NCBI GenBank assembly: GCA_049323615.1
Contig: JBMOPD010000083.1
Location: 1 to 27,466, forward strand
Direction of reading: 5' to 3'
Source of the DNA: JBMOPD01 sp049323615
Lineage (GTDB): Bacteria > Bacillota > Desulfotomaculia > Desulfotomaculales > Desulfocucumaceae
Length of the DNA stretch: 27,466 nt
This document shows, piece after piece, positions 6,436 through 13,655 of this stretch. Each line of letters begins with the position of its first letter. Within the stretch, counting starts at the first letter, position 1. A program made the translations under genes and the position numbers. The notes beneath the pieces are model-generated. The model was not told the origin of the DNA, did no database searches, and saw only the letters and a list, made by a program, of their open reading frames with translations.

Positions 6436-8326
6436 CGTTCCCCTTCGCTTCGGAACCCTGCCGGGCCATTTTTTCAAGGTAAATCAGCAGCACCGATATA
6501 TCGGCCGGGCTTACGCCGGAAATTCTGGCCGCCTGCCCCACCGACTGCGGCTTGATCTTTTGCAGCTTCTGCGCCGCCTCGGTGGACAACCCCTTCATGG
6601 CGGTATAATCGAGACTCTCAGGCAACCTCTTGTTTTCCAGCCTTTCAAACCTCTCCACCTGGGCCATCTGCTTTTTTATGTAGCCCTCGTATTTTATTTC
6701 AATTTCCACCTGTTCCCTTACTTCCTCCGGAAGTTCCGGGTTTTCCAGGGGCAGGTCCAGCAGGTCCCGGTAGCCCAGTTCCGGCCTGCGCAGAAGAACG
6801 GCCATGCTGGTACTCTGCTGGATATCGGAATCTTTTTTATTCAGAATTCTTTTAACCTCTTCGCTGACCGGAACATATGTTCTGTTTAACCTGTCTATTT
6901 CCTCCGCAATCATCCTTTTTTTCTTTATAAAGGCTTCATAGCGCCGCCCGCCGATCAGCCCCACCCGGTAACCCGTTTCAGTAAGCCGCAGGTCCGCGTT
7001 GTCATGCCTTAAAAGCAGCCGGTATTCCGCCCTGGAGGTGAGCATGCGGTAGGGCTCCGGCGTGCCCTTGGTGACCAGGTCGTCGATTAAGACCCCTATA
7101 TACGCCTCGGACCTGGTCATTACCAGGGGTTCCCGGTTCCCGACGTACATGGCCGCGTTTATTCCGGCCATTATCCCCTGGGCCGCCGCCTCCTCGTACC
7201 CCGAAGTGCCGTTAATCTGCCCGGCGCTGAACAGCCCCGGGATATCCTTGCATTCCAGCGACAGCTTGAGCTGGGTGGGATCCAGGCAGTCATATTCAAT
7301 GGCATAGCCGGGCCTCATTATTTCCACCCTCTCCAGGCCGGGAACCGTCCTCAGCATGGCCAGCTGAACATCCCCGGGCAGGCTTGAGCTCATGCCCTGC
7401 ACGTACATCTCGGTGGTATCCCTTCCTTCGGGCTCAATAAAAACCTGGTGCCCGGGCCTGTCCGCAAACCGCACCACCTTGTCCTCAATGGAAGGGCAGT
7501 AGCGGGGTCCGGTCCCCTCTATAAAGCCGCTGTAGAGCGGCGACCGGTGAAGGTTTTCCCTGATTATCCGGTGGGTCTCCTGGTTTGTATAGGTAAGCCA
7601 GCAGGGGATCTGGCTCCTTTCCTTTACCGTGGAAACGTAAGAAAAGTTTAAAAGCCTTTCGTCCCCGGGCTGGATGGTCATCCGGTCAAAGTTTATACTC
7701 CTCCTGTCCACCCTGGCCGGCGTGCCCGTTTTAAACCTCATCAGCTTTAATCCCAGGTCAGCAAGGTTTTCGGAAAGCTTGAGGGACGGGTAGTTGCCGG
7801 CGGGACCCCCCGAAAAGGCGACGTCCCCGATAATTACGCGGCCCTTAAGATATGTGCCGGTGGTCAGGATCACCACCGGCGCCTCAAAAACCTCTCCGGT
7901 ACTGCCCACCACCCCGGCCACCCGGCCGTTTTTGACCAGCACCCGGTCCACCATCACCTGCTTTAAGTCAAGGTTTTCCTGCCTCTCCAGCACGACCTTC
8001 ATGTTGGCCTGGTAGATACGCTTGTCCGCCTGGGCCCTGAGCGCGTGGACGGCGGGACCCTTGGCGGTGTTGAGCATGCGCATCTGGATGGCCGACCGGT
8101 CGGTGTTTAAGCCGATTTCTCCCCCCAGGGCGTCAATTTCCCTGACCAGCTGCCCCTTGGCCGGCCCCCCCACGGCCGGGTTGCAGGGCATAAGGGCCAC
8201 GTTGTCAAGGTTTATGGTGAGCACCAATGTTTTGCAGCCCAGTCTGGCGGCCGCCAGCCCGGCCTCGCACCCGGCGTGCCCGGCGCCCACCACAACCACA
8301 TCATACTTGCCGGCCGTGTATTCCAT
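6428..8326 (-). CDS. mnmG: tRNA uridine 5-carboxymethylaminomethyl modification enzyme MnmG (GidA)
   Basis: A 632-residue FAD protein that, with MnmE, installs the cmnm5 group on wobble uridine 34 of several tRNAs. The N-terminal dinucleotide-binding motif is 'VVVVGAGHAGCEAGLAAARLG'. 'PCNPAVGGPAKG' (with the catalytic-region Cys), 'FKTGTPARVD' and 'MLTSRAEYRLLLR' are family signatures, and the C-terminal helical domain that contacts tRNA/MnmE is present. I chose the ATG at 8326, which has GAGGTGA six bases upstream. A GTG at 8335 is in frame but lies on top of that Shine-Dalgarno. It starts 10 bases after the mnmE stop and overlaps rsmG by 8 bases. Confidence 0.97.
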   Translation of the reverse strand: MEYTAGKYDVVVVGAGHAGCEAGLAAARLGCKTLVLTINLDNVALMPCNPAVGGPAKGQLVREIDALGGEIGLNTDRSAIQMRMLNTAKGPAVHALRAQADKRIYQANMKVVLERQENLDLKQVMVDRVLVKNGRVAGVVGSTGEVFEAPVVILTTGTYLKGRVIIGDVAFSGGPAGNYPSLKLSENLADLGLKLMRFKTGTPARVDRRSINFDRMTIQPGDERLLNFSYVSTVKERSQIPCWLTYTNQETHRIIRENLHRSPLYSGFIEGTGPRYCPSIEDKVVRFADRPGHQVFIEPEGRDTTEMYVQGMSSSLPGDVQLAMLRTVPGLERVEIMRPGYAIEYDCLDPTQLKLSLECKDIPGLFSAGQINGTSGYEEAAAQGIMAGINAAMYVGNREPLVMTRSEAYIGVLIDDLVTKGTPEPYRMLTSRAEYRLLLRHDNADLRLTETGYRVGLIGGRRYEAFIKKKRMIAEEIDRLNRTYVPVSEEVKRILNKKDSDIQQSTSMAVLLRRPELGYRDLLDLPLENPELPEEVREQVEIEIKYEGYIKKQMAQVERFERLENKRLPESLDYTAMKGLSTEAAQKLQKIKPQSVGQAARISGVSPADISVLLIYLEKMARQGSEAKGNGD

Positions 8327-8336
8327 TTCTTTCACC

Positions 8337-9698
8337 TCATTTGCCTATGCAGAAATCATTGAAAATGCGGTCCAGGAGGTCCTCGGTAACCGTTGACCCG
8401 GTTATTTCCCCCAGGGCCTCCCAGGCTCCCCTGACGTCTATGGACAGCAGGTCCACGGGGATATCTCTGTCCAGAGAAGCGTGAAATTCGGCCATCAGGC
8501 CCCTGGCCCGCCGCAATACGGCCTCATGCCTTGCGCTGCTAACCATTATGGATTCAGGGGAACTGATTTTCCCCCCGGTGACTATCTCCTCGATGCGGTC
8601 TTCCAGGGTATCCATTCCTTCCCCGGTGAGGGCCGATACTTCCACCGCGGGTATCCCCTCCATACCCGGGTCCTGAATGTTTACCCCCAGGTCTATCTTG
8701 TTGATGATCAAAAATGTTTTGCTTTTGTCCAGGGCCCGCAGTATCTCCCGGTCCTCGCCGGTAAGTCCCTCCGCGGCCTCCACCACGAACAGTATCAAAT
8801 CGGCCCCGGCCAGCATTTCCCTGGTTTTTTCCACCCCGATCCTTTCCACCAGGTCCTGTGTTTCCCTTAATCCCGCAGTATCTATAAGCTTTAAGGGGAT
8901 GCCCCTGATGTTCAGGGTTTCCTCTATGACGTCCCTGGTGGTGCCCGGCACGTGCGTGACAATGGCCCTTTCCTGGCCCAGCAAGGCGTTCAGTAAGGAG
9001 GACTTGCCCACGTTGGGGCGGCCGGCGATGACGGTCTTGATTCCTTCCCGGTAAATCCTGCCCTTACCCGCCGCCTCAATCAATTTGTCCAGGTCCCCGA
9101 TTATGTCCAGGGCCGAGACGGACAGCTGCCGGCGGGCTTTTTCCTCCACATCGTCCTCCGGAAAGTCAATGGACGCTTCCAGCCCGGCCAGGATGCCCAG
9201 TATTTTACCCTGTATCTCCCCGATCCTGGCCGAAAGGCCGCCGGCCAGCTGGGACAGGGCAACCTTCAGGGAAGCCCCGGTTTTCGACCTGATGATGTCT
9301 ATTACCGATTCCGCCTGGGAAAGGTCCAGCCGCCCGTTGAGAAAAGCCCTTCTGGTAAATTCCCCGGGCTCGGCCAGCCGCGCCCCGGAGGCCAGGACGG
9401 CCTTCAGCGTCTCCCTTAAGGGGACAATTCCCCCGTGGCAGTTGATTTCCACCACATTTTCCCTGGTATATGTATACGGCTCCTTCATTACGGCCAGCAG
9501 CACCTCGTCAATCACCCGGCCGGCGCCGTCGACCACGTGTCCGTAATGGAGCTTGTAGTTTTCTTGCAGCCAGTCCTTGGGCCTGGCCGGCCTGAACAGC
9601 TTCCGGGCCACCGAAAAGGCGTCTTTTCCGCTGATCCTTATTATGCCCACACCCCCTTCTCCCAGGGGGGTCGATACGGCTGCTATGGTATCATCCAT
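8337..9698 (-). CDS. mnmE: tRNA modification GTPase MnmE (TrmE)
   Basis: A 453-residue GTPase partner of MnmG in wobble-uridine modification. Domain order: N-terminal formyl-THF-binding domain ('DDTIAAVSTPLGEGGVGIIRISG'-like start, 'GEFTRRAFLNGRLDLSQAE' near 115-135), helical domain, inserted G domain ('GRPNVGKSSLLN' P-loop near 223, 'GTTRD', 'DTAGLR', 'NKID'), and the C-terminal 'FCIGK' whose Cys is conserved. The ATG at 9698 begins the canonical N-terminus and is preceded by an AGAGGG. A terminator hairpin separates it from jag upstream, so it may have its own promoter or depend on readthrough. Confidence 0.97.
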   Translation of the reverse strand: MDDTIAAVSTPLGEGGVGIIRISGKDAFSVARKLFRPARPKDWLQENYKLHYGHVVDGAGRVIDEVLLAVMKEPYTYTRENVVEINCHGGIVPLRETLKAVLASGARLAEPGEFTRRAFLNGRLDLSQAESVIDIIRSKTGASLKVALSQLAGGLSARIGEIQGKILGILAGLEASIDFPEDDVEEKARRQLSVSALDIIGDLDKLIEAAGKGRIYREGIKTVIAGRPNVGKSSLLNALLGQERAIVTHVPGTTRDVIEETLNIRGIPLKLIDTAGLRETQDLVERIGVEKTREMLAGADLILFVVEAAEGLTGEDREILRALDKSKTFLIINKIDLGVNIQDPGMEGIPAVEVSALTGEGMDTLEDRIEEIVTGGKISSPESIMVSSARHEAVLRRARGLMAEFHASLDRDIPVDLLSIDVRGAWEALGEITGSTVTEDLLDRIFNDFCIGK

Positions 9699-9714
9699 AA
9701 ATGGATCCCTCTTT

Positions 9715-9749
9715 TTAAAAAACCCAGCCGGTGTTACACCTGCTGGGTT
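9715..9749 (-). terminator. Rho-independent terminator between jag and mnmE
   Basis: Read on the minus strand: AACCCAGC, a single mismatch, GGTGT-A-ACACC, a single mismatch, GCTGGGTT, then a run of T residues. This nearly perfect long hairpin with a U-tract lies 8 bases beyond the jag stop and about 17 bases before mnmE, so it should end or attenuate the rpmH-rnpA-yidD-yidC-jag transcript. Confidence 0.88.
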
Positions 9750-9757
9750 AAATGTCG

Positions 9758-10378
9758 CTATTTTTTGGGAGCTATGATTATTTTTCGGTAGGGCTCCTCC
9801 CCTTCGCTGAAGGTGGAAATGTCTTCTCTTCCCTGCAGGGCGGTATGGATTATTCTCCTTTCCAGGGAACTCATCGGCTCCAGGACAACATTCCGGCCTC
9901 TTTGTTTGGCCTTGTCGGCAAGCTTGTGCGCCAGTTTCTTCAGCGTGTCCTCTCTCCTCTGGCGGTAGCCTTCAATATCCAGAATGAATTTTTTTCTTTT
10001 TTCCTGGTTTTTATTGGCAGATAAATTCATCAGGTACTGCAGGGCGTCCAGGGTTTCTCCCCTTCTCCCGATCAGTATGCCCAGGTTTTCTCCCTCAAGG
10101 ACGACGGTTACGGTGTTCTCCCTCTCTATTATGTCTATGTCGGCGCTCAAGTCCATCGTATCCAGTATATCTCTTATAAATGTCCTGGCTCTCCGGACAG
10201 GGTCGTTTTTTACCGTTATTCTTACCCTGGCCGGTTTTGATCCCAGGATGCCGAACAAGCCCTTGTTCGGCTGTTCGAGAACTTCGATGTCGGCTTCCTC
10301 CATGGCAATACCCAGTTCGGTAAGCGCCATTTCCACCGCTTCATCAACCGTCCTAGCTGTTTTTTCTGTTGCCTGCAC
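9758..10378 (-). CDS. jag: RNA-binding protein Jag/KhpB (Jag-N, KH, R3H)
   Basis: A 206-residue protein with the three-part Jag architecture: an N-terminal Jag_N domain ('ARTVDEAVEMALTELG', 'KGLFGILGSKPARVRI'), a KH domain with the GXXG-type loop 'LIGRRGETLDALQYL' near 102-116, and a C-terminal R3H domain around 'LEPMSSLERRIIHTAL'. It is a cytoplasmic RNA-binding partner of KhpA in Firmicutes and is normally encoded next to yidC. I chose the GTG at 10376-10378 because it gives the full Jag_N domain; its ribosome binding site is weak. It overlaps the 3' end of yidC by 26 bases, which suggests translational coupling. Confidence 0.94.
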   Translation of the reverse strand: MQATEKTARTVDEAVEMALTELGIAMEEADIEVLEQPNKGLFGILGSKPARVRITVKNDPVRRARTFIRDILDTMDLSADIDIIERENTVTVVLEGENLGILIGRRGETLDALQYLMNLSANKNQEKRKKFILDIEGYRQRREDTLKKLAHKLADKAKQRGRNVVLEPMSSLERRIIHTALQGREDISTFSEGEEPYRKIIIAPKK

Positions 10379-11045
10379 CTTCGGCTATCGCCTCCTTTAA
10401 AGCCATGGTTTGCTTGTTGACAAAATACTGCTGCACTATTCCCAGTATGTTGAATGTTACCCAGTAAAGGGCCAGCCCGGCGGGCACCTGGGTAGCAAAA
10501 TAGGCAATCATCAGTGGCATGGTGTAAAGCATTATTTTTTGCGTCTGGTCGGCCATGTTGGTGGTCATCCTGGTTTGAATAAAGGTGGACAGCCCGGCCA
10601 GGATGGCCAGGATATAAAACTCGTTGTTGATCTGGCTGAGGTTTTCTATCCACAAAAACCCGGCATGCCTTTCATCGGCATAGACGAAGGTTCTCAAGGC
10701 CTGGAACAGCGCAATCAGTATCGGCATCTGGACGAGCAGGGGCAGGCATCCGGCCATTGGATTGACATTGTGTTCCCTGTAAAGATCCATTATCTTTTGC
10801 TGCATCTTCTGGGGGTCCTTGCCCTTGTATTTGTCCTGTATTTCCTTTATTTTCGGCCCCAGCTGCTGCATCATGTACATCGATTTCATCTGCTTCAAGG
10901 TAAGGGGATAAAGTACTATCTTAAGGAGAATGGTAAATAAAATAATAGCCAGGCCGTAGTTGGCTATATGGGCTATTACCGTAAGGTCGTACAGCCAGTT
11001 TATTAACTTTGTTATGCCTACAACCAATGGTTGGAGTATACCCAA
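10353..11045 (-). CDS. yidC: Membrane protein insertase YidC (SpoIIIJ/Oxa1 family)
   Basis: A 230-residue insertase with the short Gram-positive architecture, without the large periplasmic domain of E. coli YidC. The conserved hydrophobic core 'LFTILLKIVLYPLTLKQ' near residues 36-52, a cytoplasmic charged hairpin, 'NPMAGCLPLLVQMPILIALFQAL' and the C-terminal 'GLALYWVTFNILGIVQQY' are diagnostic. No lipobox cysteine is seen at the N-terminus. The start is TTG at 11043-11045, preceded by GGAGG at 8 bases. It inserts membrane proteins with or without SecYEG and sits in the usual yidD-yidC-jag order. Confidence 0.95.
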   Translation of the reverse strand: MGILQPLVVGITKLINWLYDLTVIAHIANYGLAIILFTILLKIVLYPLTLKQMKSMYMMQQLGPKIKEIQDKYKGKDPQKMQQKIMDLYREHNVNPMAGCLPLLVQMPILIALFQALRTFVYADERHAGFLWIENLSQINNEFYILAILAGLSTFIQTRMTTNMADQTQKIMLYTMPLMIAYFATQVPAGLALYWVTFNILGIVQQYFVNKQTMALKEAIAEGAGNRKNS

Positions 11046-11070
11046 TTTATCGCCTCCATACTATATGCCA

Positions 11071-11319
11071 TTACCTTACCGGATCATAACCGCCGGGATG
11101 AAAGGGATGACATTTCAAGATCCTTAATAACGCCTTGCCGGTCCCTACTATTATACCATACTTTTCCAACGATTCTAAGGCATACTGTGAACAGGTGGGA
11201 TAAAATCTGCAGGTGGGCGGCTTAACCGGCGATATAAATTTCCTGTATATTTTAATAACACCCACAGCCATTGAAACAGGAAGCCTTTTTATAAAAGACA
11301 ACACCTTTTTAACCGGCAT
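11071..11319 (-). CDS. yidD: Membrane protein insertion efficiency factor YidD
   Basis: An 82-residue protein with the family signature 'YRKFISPVKPPTCRFYPTCSQYALE' (three cysteines) and the C-terminal 'CHPFHPGGYDPV', preceded by an amphipathic or membrane-associated helix. It assists YidC-dependent insertion and is normally found between rnpA and yidC, as here. Two starts are possible: TTG at 11325 or ATG at 11319, both using the GAGG upstream. I prefer the ATG. It begins 12 bases after the rnpA stop. Confidence 0.95.
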   Translation of the reverse strand: MPVKKVLSFIKRLPVSMAVGVIKIYRKFISPVKPPTCRFYPTCSQYALESLEKYGIIVGTGKALLRILKCHPFHPGGYDPVR

Positions 11320-11331
11320 GATCAAACATCC

Positions 11332-11652
11332 TCATTTAAACATTCTTCTGGTCAGCTTAAACAGTTCTTCCTTCAGTTCGTGGTAATTATTGTTGACGGC
11401 TTCCCTTTTCGGTATGATTATATAATCGTGCCCGTCCCTGAACCATTCCCTGTTAAGCCTGCAGATCTCCTTTAAAACCCTCTTTATCCTGTTCCTGACC
11501 ACTGCCTTACCAATCTTCTTACTGATGGAAAAGCCGAATCTCAGTTCCCCGTTATCCCTCTGCAGGCAATACATAACCAGATGCCTGCCGGCCACCGACC
11601 GTCCCCTGGCATATACTTTCTTGTAATCCGTATTTTTCTTTATGGTATATAT
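11332..11652 (-). CDS. rnpA: Ribonuclease P protein component RnpA, non-canonical start
   Basis: The protein subunit of RNase P, which matures the 5' ends of tRNAs with the rnpB RNA. The RNA-binding 'KAVVRNRIKR' motif and 'FGFSISKKIG' are intact. The first canonical start in frame is a GTG at 11595, which would give 87 residues and drop the usual N-terminus. The frame upstream of it, back to an in-frame TAA at 11656-11658, still reads TIKKNTDYKKVYARGRSVAG, matching the family N-terminus (basic, 'KDFxxVYxxGRS'). No ATG/GTG/TTG exists there. An ATA at 11650-11652 is 8 bases after AAGGG and gives 106 residues, my best guess. An assembly or sequence error removing a start is the alternative. Confidence 0.85.
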   Translation of the reverse strand: MYTIKKNTDYKKVYARGRSVAGRHLVMYCLQRDNGELRFGFSISKKIGKAVVRNRIKRVLKEICRLNREWFRDGHDYIIIPKREAVNNNYHELKEELFKLTRRMFK

Positions 11653-11739
11653 TATTTACACCCTTCCGGCTTAATTAACCTATCTTGGCCATATTATCTT
11701 ATATACTGTCCCCACCCCGTAAAAGGTTATACAATCAGT

Positions 11740-11762
11740 AAAAGGCCACTATTTCAGCGGCC
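11740..11762 (-). terminator. Hairpin/attenuator after rpmH
   Basis: On the minus strand, directly beyond the rpmH stop, GGCCGCT-GAAAT-AGTGGCC (with one G-T pair) is followed by TTTT. It is a short stem with a short U-tract, so it is more likely a partial terminator that lowers rnpA expression relative to rpmH than a full stop. Confidence 0.55.
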
Positions 11763-11897
11763 TTATGCACTCAGTCTTTTTCTTCCCTTAATTCTTCTTC
11801 TTTTCAAAACGTTTCGTCCGGCCGTTGTGGACATCCTGTTAAGAAAACCGTGGACCTTTTTATGTTTTCTTTTTTTCGGCTGGAAAGTACGCTTCAT
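11763..11897 (-). CDS. rpmH: 50S ribosomal protein L34
   Basis: A 44-residue, very basic protein that matches L34 throughout: it begins MKRTFQPKKRKHKKVHGF, continues 'LNRMSTTAGRNVLKRRR' and ends 'KGRKRLSA'. The start is ATG at 11895-11897 with GGTGGAG just upstream. It is the first gene of the leftward rpmH-rnpA-yidD-yidC-jag block, adjacent to and divergent from dnaA, the standard bacterial oriC arrangement. Confidence 0.98.
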   Translation of the reverse strand: MKRTFQPKKRKHKKVHGFLNRMSTTAGRNVLKRRRIKGRKRLSA

Positions 11898-11964
11898 TTT
11901 CTCCACCCCCTTATGCCGCTCATTCTATGACTGAAAAGAAAAATAACCGGACACATCACAGAAA

Positions 11965-11994
11965 ATTATATATTAAAATATATTCCAGCGTCAA
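11965..11994 (-). promoter_or_regulatory. Sigma-A promoter of the rpmH operon
   Basis: On the minus strand: TTGACG (11989-11994), an 18-base spacer and a perfect TATAAT (11965-11970), giving a leader of about 60 bases before rpmH. A strong promoter fits a ribosomal protein gene. Confidence 0.75.
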
Positions 11995-12035
11995 GGAAAA
12001 ACAGACTTCAAATCGGCTCTTTGCCCCTGACGTCC

Positions 12036-12066
12036 TGTTGATAACAACTGGAAAATTTGTTATTAT
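12036..12066 (+). promoter_or_regulatory. Probable dnaA promoter with a DnaA-box-like -35 region
   Basis: TTGATA (12038-12043), exactly 17 bases, then TATTAT (12061-12066), about 38 bases before the dnaA start. Each hexamer has one mismatch to consensus. TGTTGATAA at 12036-12044 differs by one base from the DnaA box TGTGGATAA and covers the -35, which would allow autorepression by DnaA. Confidence 0.65.
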
Positions 12067-12103
12067 GGCATTGTATTTAAATCAAACTTACCGGAGGGCT
12101 TTT

Positions 12104-13444
12104 ATGGTTAACAAGGACGGCTTAAACGAGACATGGAATCATATACTTTCAACCCTTCAGGTAAGGATTAACAGCCCTTCCATTGAAACATGGCTCCATG
12201 CGATGAAGCCCATAGCCTTTATTGACGATTCCCTGATCATAGAGGTTCCCGATAAATTTACCAAGGACTGGGTGGCCGACCGGTACGGTCCCATTATAAG
12301 AAGTATTCTCTATGATTTTCTGGAAGAGGAAATGAATGTCGAATTTATACTGCACCAGGAACTGCCGGCCAGGATTCTCAACAAAAACAAGAAATTTTCC
12401 GCCCATCCGGAGGATACCCTTCCCCACCTGAACACAAAGTATACCTTCGATACTTTCGTGGTGGGCAACAGCAACCGGTTTGCCCACGCCGCGTCCCTGG
12501 CCGTGGCGGAATCTCCGGCCAGGTCATACAATCCCCTGTTTATTTACGGCGGGGTGGGACTGGGAAAAACCCACCTTATGCACGCCATAGGCAACCATAT
12601 AATTTCCAGGAGCAGCCCGTTAAAGGTTTTATATATAACTTCCGAAAAGTTCACCAATGAACTGATTAACTCCATAAGAGACGACAAGACTGTAGAATTC
12701 AGAAACAAGTACCGCAGCGTAGACATACTTTTAATTGACGACATACAGTTTCTGGCCGGCAAGGAGAGGACCCAGGAGGAATTTTTCCACACCTTCAACA
12801 CCCTTTACGAGGCCAACAAGCAGATTATTATTTCCAGCGACCGGCCTCCCAAGGACATTCCAACCCTGGAGGACCGCCTCAGGTCCAGGTTCGAGTGGGG
12901 ACTGATCACCGACATTCAGACCCCGGATTTTGAAACCAGGACCGCCATTTTAAGAAAGAAGGCCCAGCTGGAAAACCTTGACGTGCCCGATGACATACTT
13001 ACTTATATCGCCGGCAAGATACAGTCCAACATCCGGGAACTGGAGGGAGCGCTGATCAGGGTGATTGCCTTCGCTTCCTTCAACAAGCAGGAAATAAACC
13101 TGCAGTTGGCCGAAACGGTCTTAAAGGACATACTGCCTGAAAGCAAGCCCCGCCAGATCACCGTGGGCCTGATCCAGCAGGTTGTTTCCGACTATTTCAA
13201 CCTGCGGCCGGAAGACTTAAAGGCCAAGAAAAGAACCAGGAACGTTTCATTTCCCAGGCAGATTGCCATGTACCTGACCCGGGAAATGACCGATCTATCC
13301 CTGCCGAAAATAGGGGAGGTGTACGGAGGGAGGGACCACACCACGGTTATCCACGCCTACGAAAGGATAAACTCCGAGATGCAGCTGGATCCTTCCCTGA
13401 AAACCACCCTTCAGGACCTTATCCACAAGATCAATAACGGTTGA
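12104..13444 (+). CDS. dnaA: Chromosomal replication initiator protein DnaA
   Basis: A 446-residue AAA+ initiator that binds DnaA boxes and opens oriC. Domain I starts 'WNHILSTLQVRINSPSIETWL'. Domain II is short. Domain III has Walker A 'GGVGLGKTH' near residues 149-157, Walker B 'ILLIDDIQFLAG' and the sensor region 'LRSRFEWGL'. Domain IV ends with the DNA-binding signature 'GGRDHTTVIHAYERI'. I chose the ATG at 12104, with GGAGG 7 bases upstream. The frame stays open back to 11927, but that region is AT-rich, lacks similarity and contains the promoter. A perfect DnaA box lies inside its 3' end. Confidence 0.98.
   Translation: MVNKDGLNETWNHILSTLQVRINSPSIETWLHAMKPIAFIDDSLIIEVPDKFTKDWVADRYGPIIRSILYDFLEEEMNVEFILHQELPARILNKNKKFSAHPEDTLPHLNTKYTFDTFVVGNSNRFAHAASLAVAESPARSYNPLFIYGGVGLGKTHLMHAIGNHIISRSSPLKVLYITSEKFTNELINSIRDDKTVEFRNKYRSVDILLIDDIQFLAGKERTQEEFFHTFNTLYEANKQIIISSDRPPKDIPTLEDRLRSRFEWGLITDIQTPDFETRTAILRKKAQLENLDVPDDILTYIAGKIQSNIRELEGALIRVIAFASFNKQEINLQLAETVLKDILPESKPRQITVGLIQQVVSDYFNLRPEDLKAKKRTRNVSFPRQIAMYLTREMTDLSLPKIGEVYGGRDHTTVIHAYERINSEMQLDPSLKTTLQDLIHKINNG
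13347..13427. promoter_or_regulatory. DnaA boxes in the 3' end of dnaA
   Basis: A perfect TTATCCACA at 13419-13427 and a one-mismatch TTATCCACG at 13347-13355. The second lies in a segment coding the conserved signature, so protein constraint may explain it. The first is close to the dnaA stop and may be part of the origin. Confidence 0.55.
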
Positions 13445-13584
13445 TTTTTTTATTGTGTGTTTTAGGGATAAAGATTTTGAGGCTGATCCATGAATTAAAA
13501 ATATGCTCGTTTGTCCGCCCGGCCATCCACATTGAAACTTTTATTACAAGGACAAGCCATTCCGGCAGGGCGACACATTTTCAC

Positions 13585-13640
13585 ATATCCACAGTCCCTA
13601 ATACTACTACCAAAAAATCATCAAATAATAAATATATGAT
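13585..13640. promoter_or_regulatory. oriC unwinding element: DnaA box, DnaA-trios, AT-rich DUE
   Basis: In the 211-base dnaA-dnaN gap, ATATCCACA (13585-13593, one mismatch from the DnaA box) is followed by a short GC-containing spacer, then repeated triplets CTA-ATA-CTA-CTA (13598-13609), then about 30 bases almost free of G/C. This order, box then trios then AT-rich DNA, matches the basal unwinding system described in Bacillus subtilis. A weaker box-like CCATCCACA lies about 60 bases upstream. Confidence 0.8.
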
Positions 13641-13655
13641 AGACGGTGTGTGAAT

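Noticed and set aside
11927..12103. 59-residue N-terminal extension of dnaA
   Set aside because: The region is AT-rich, holds the promoter and has no DnaA similarity; the ATG at 12104 has a good ribosome binding site and a canonical N-terminus.
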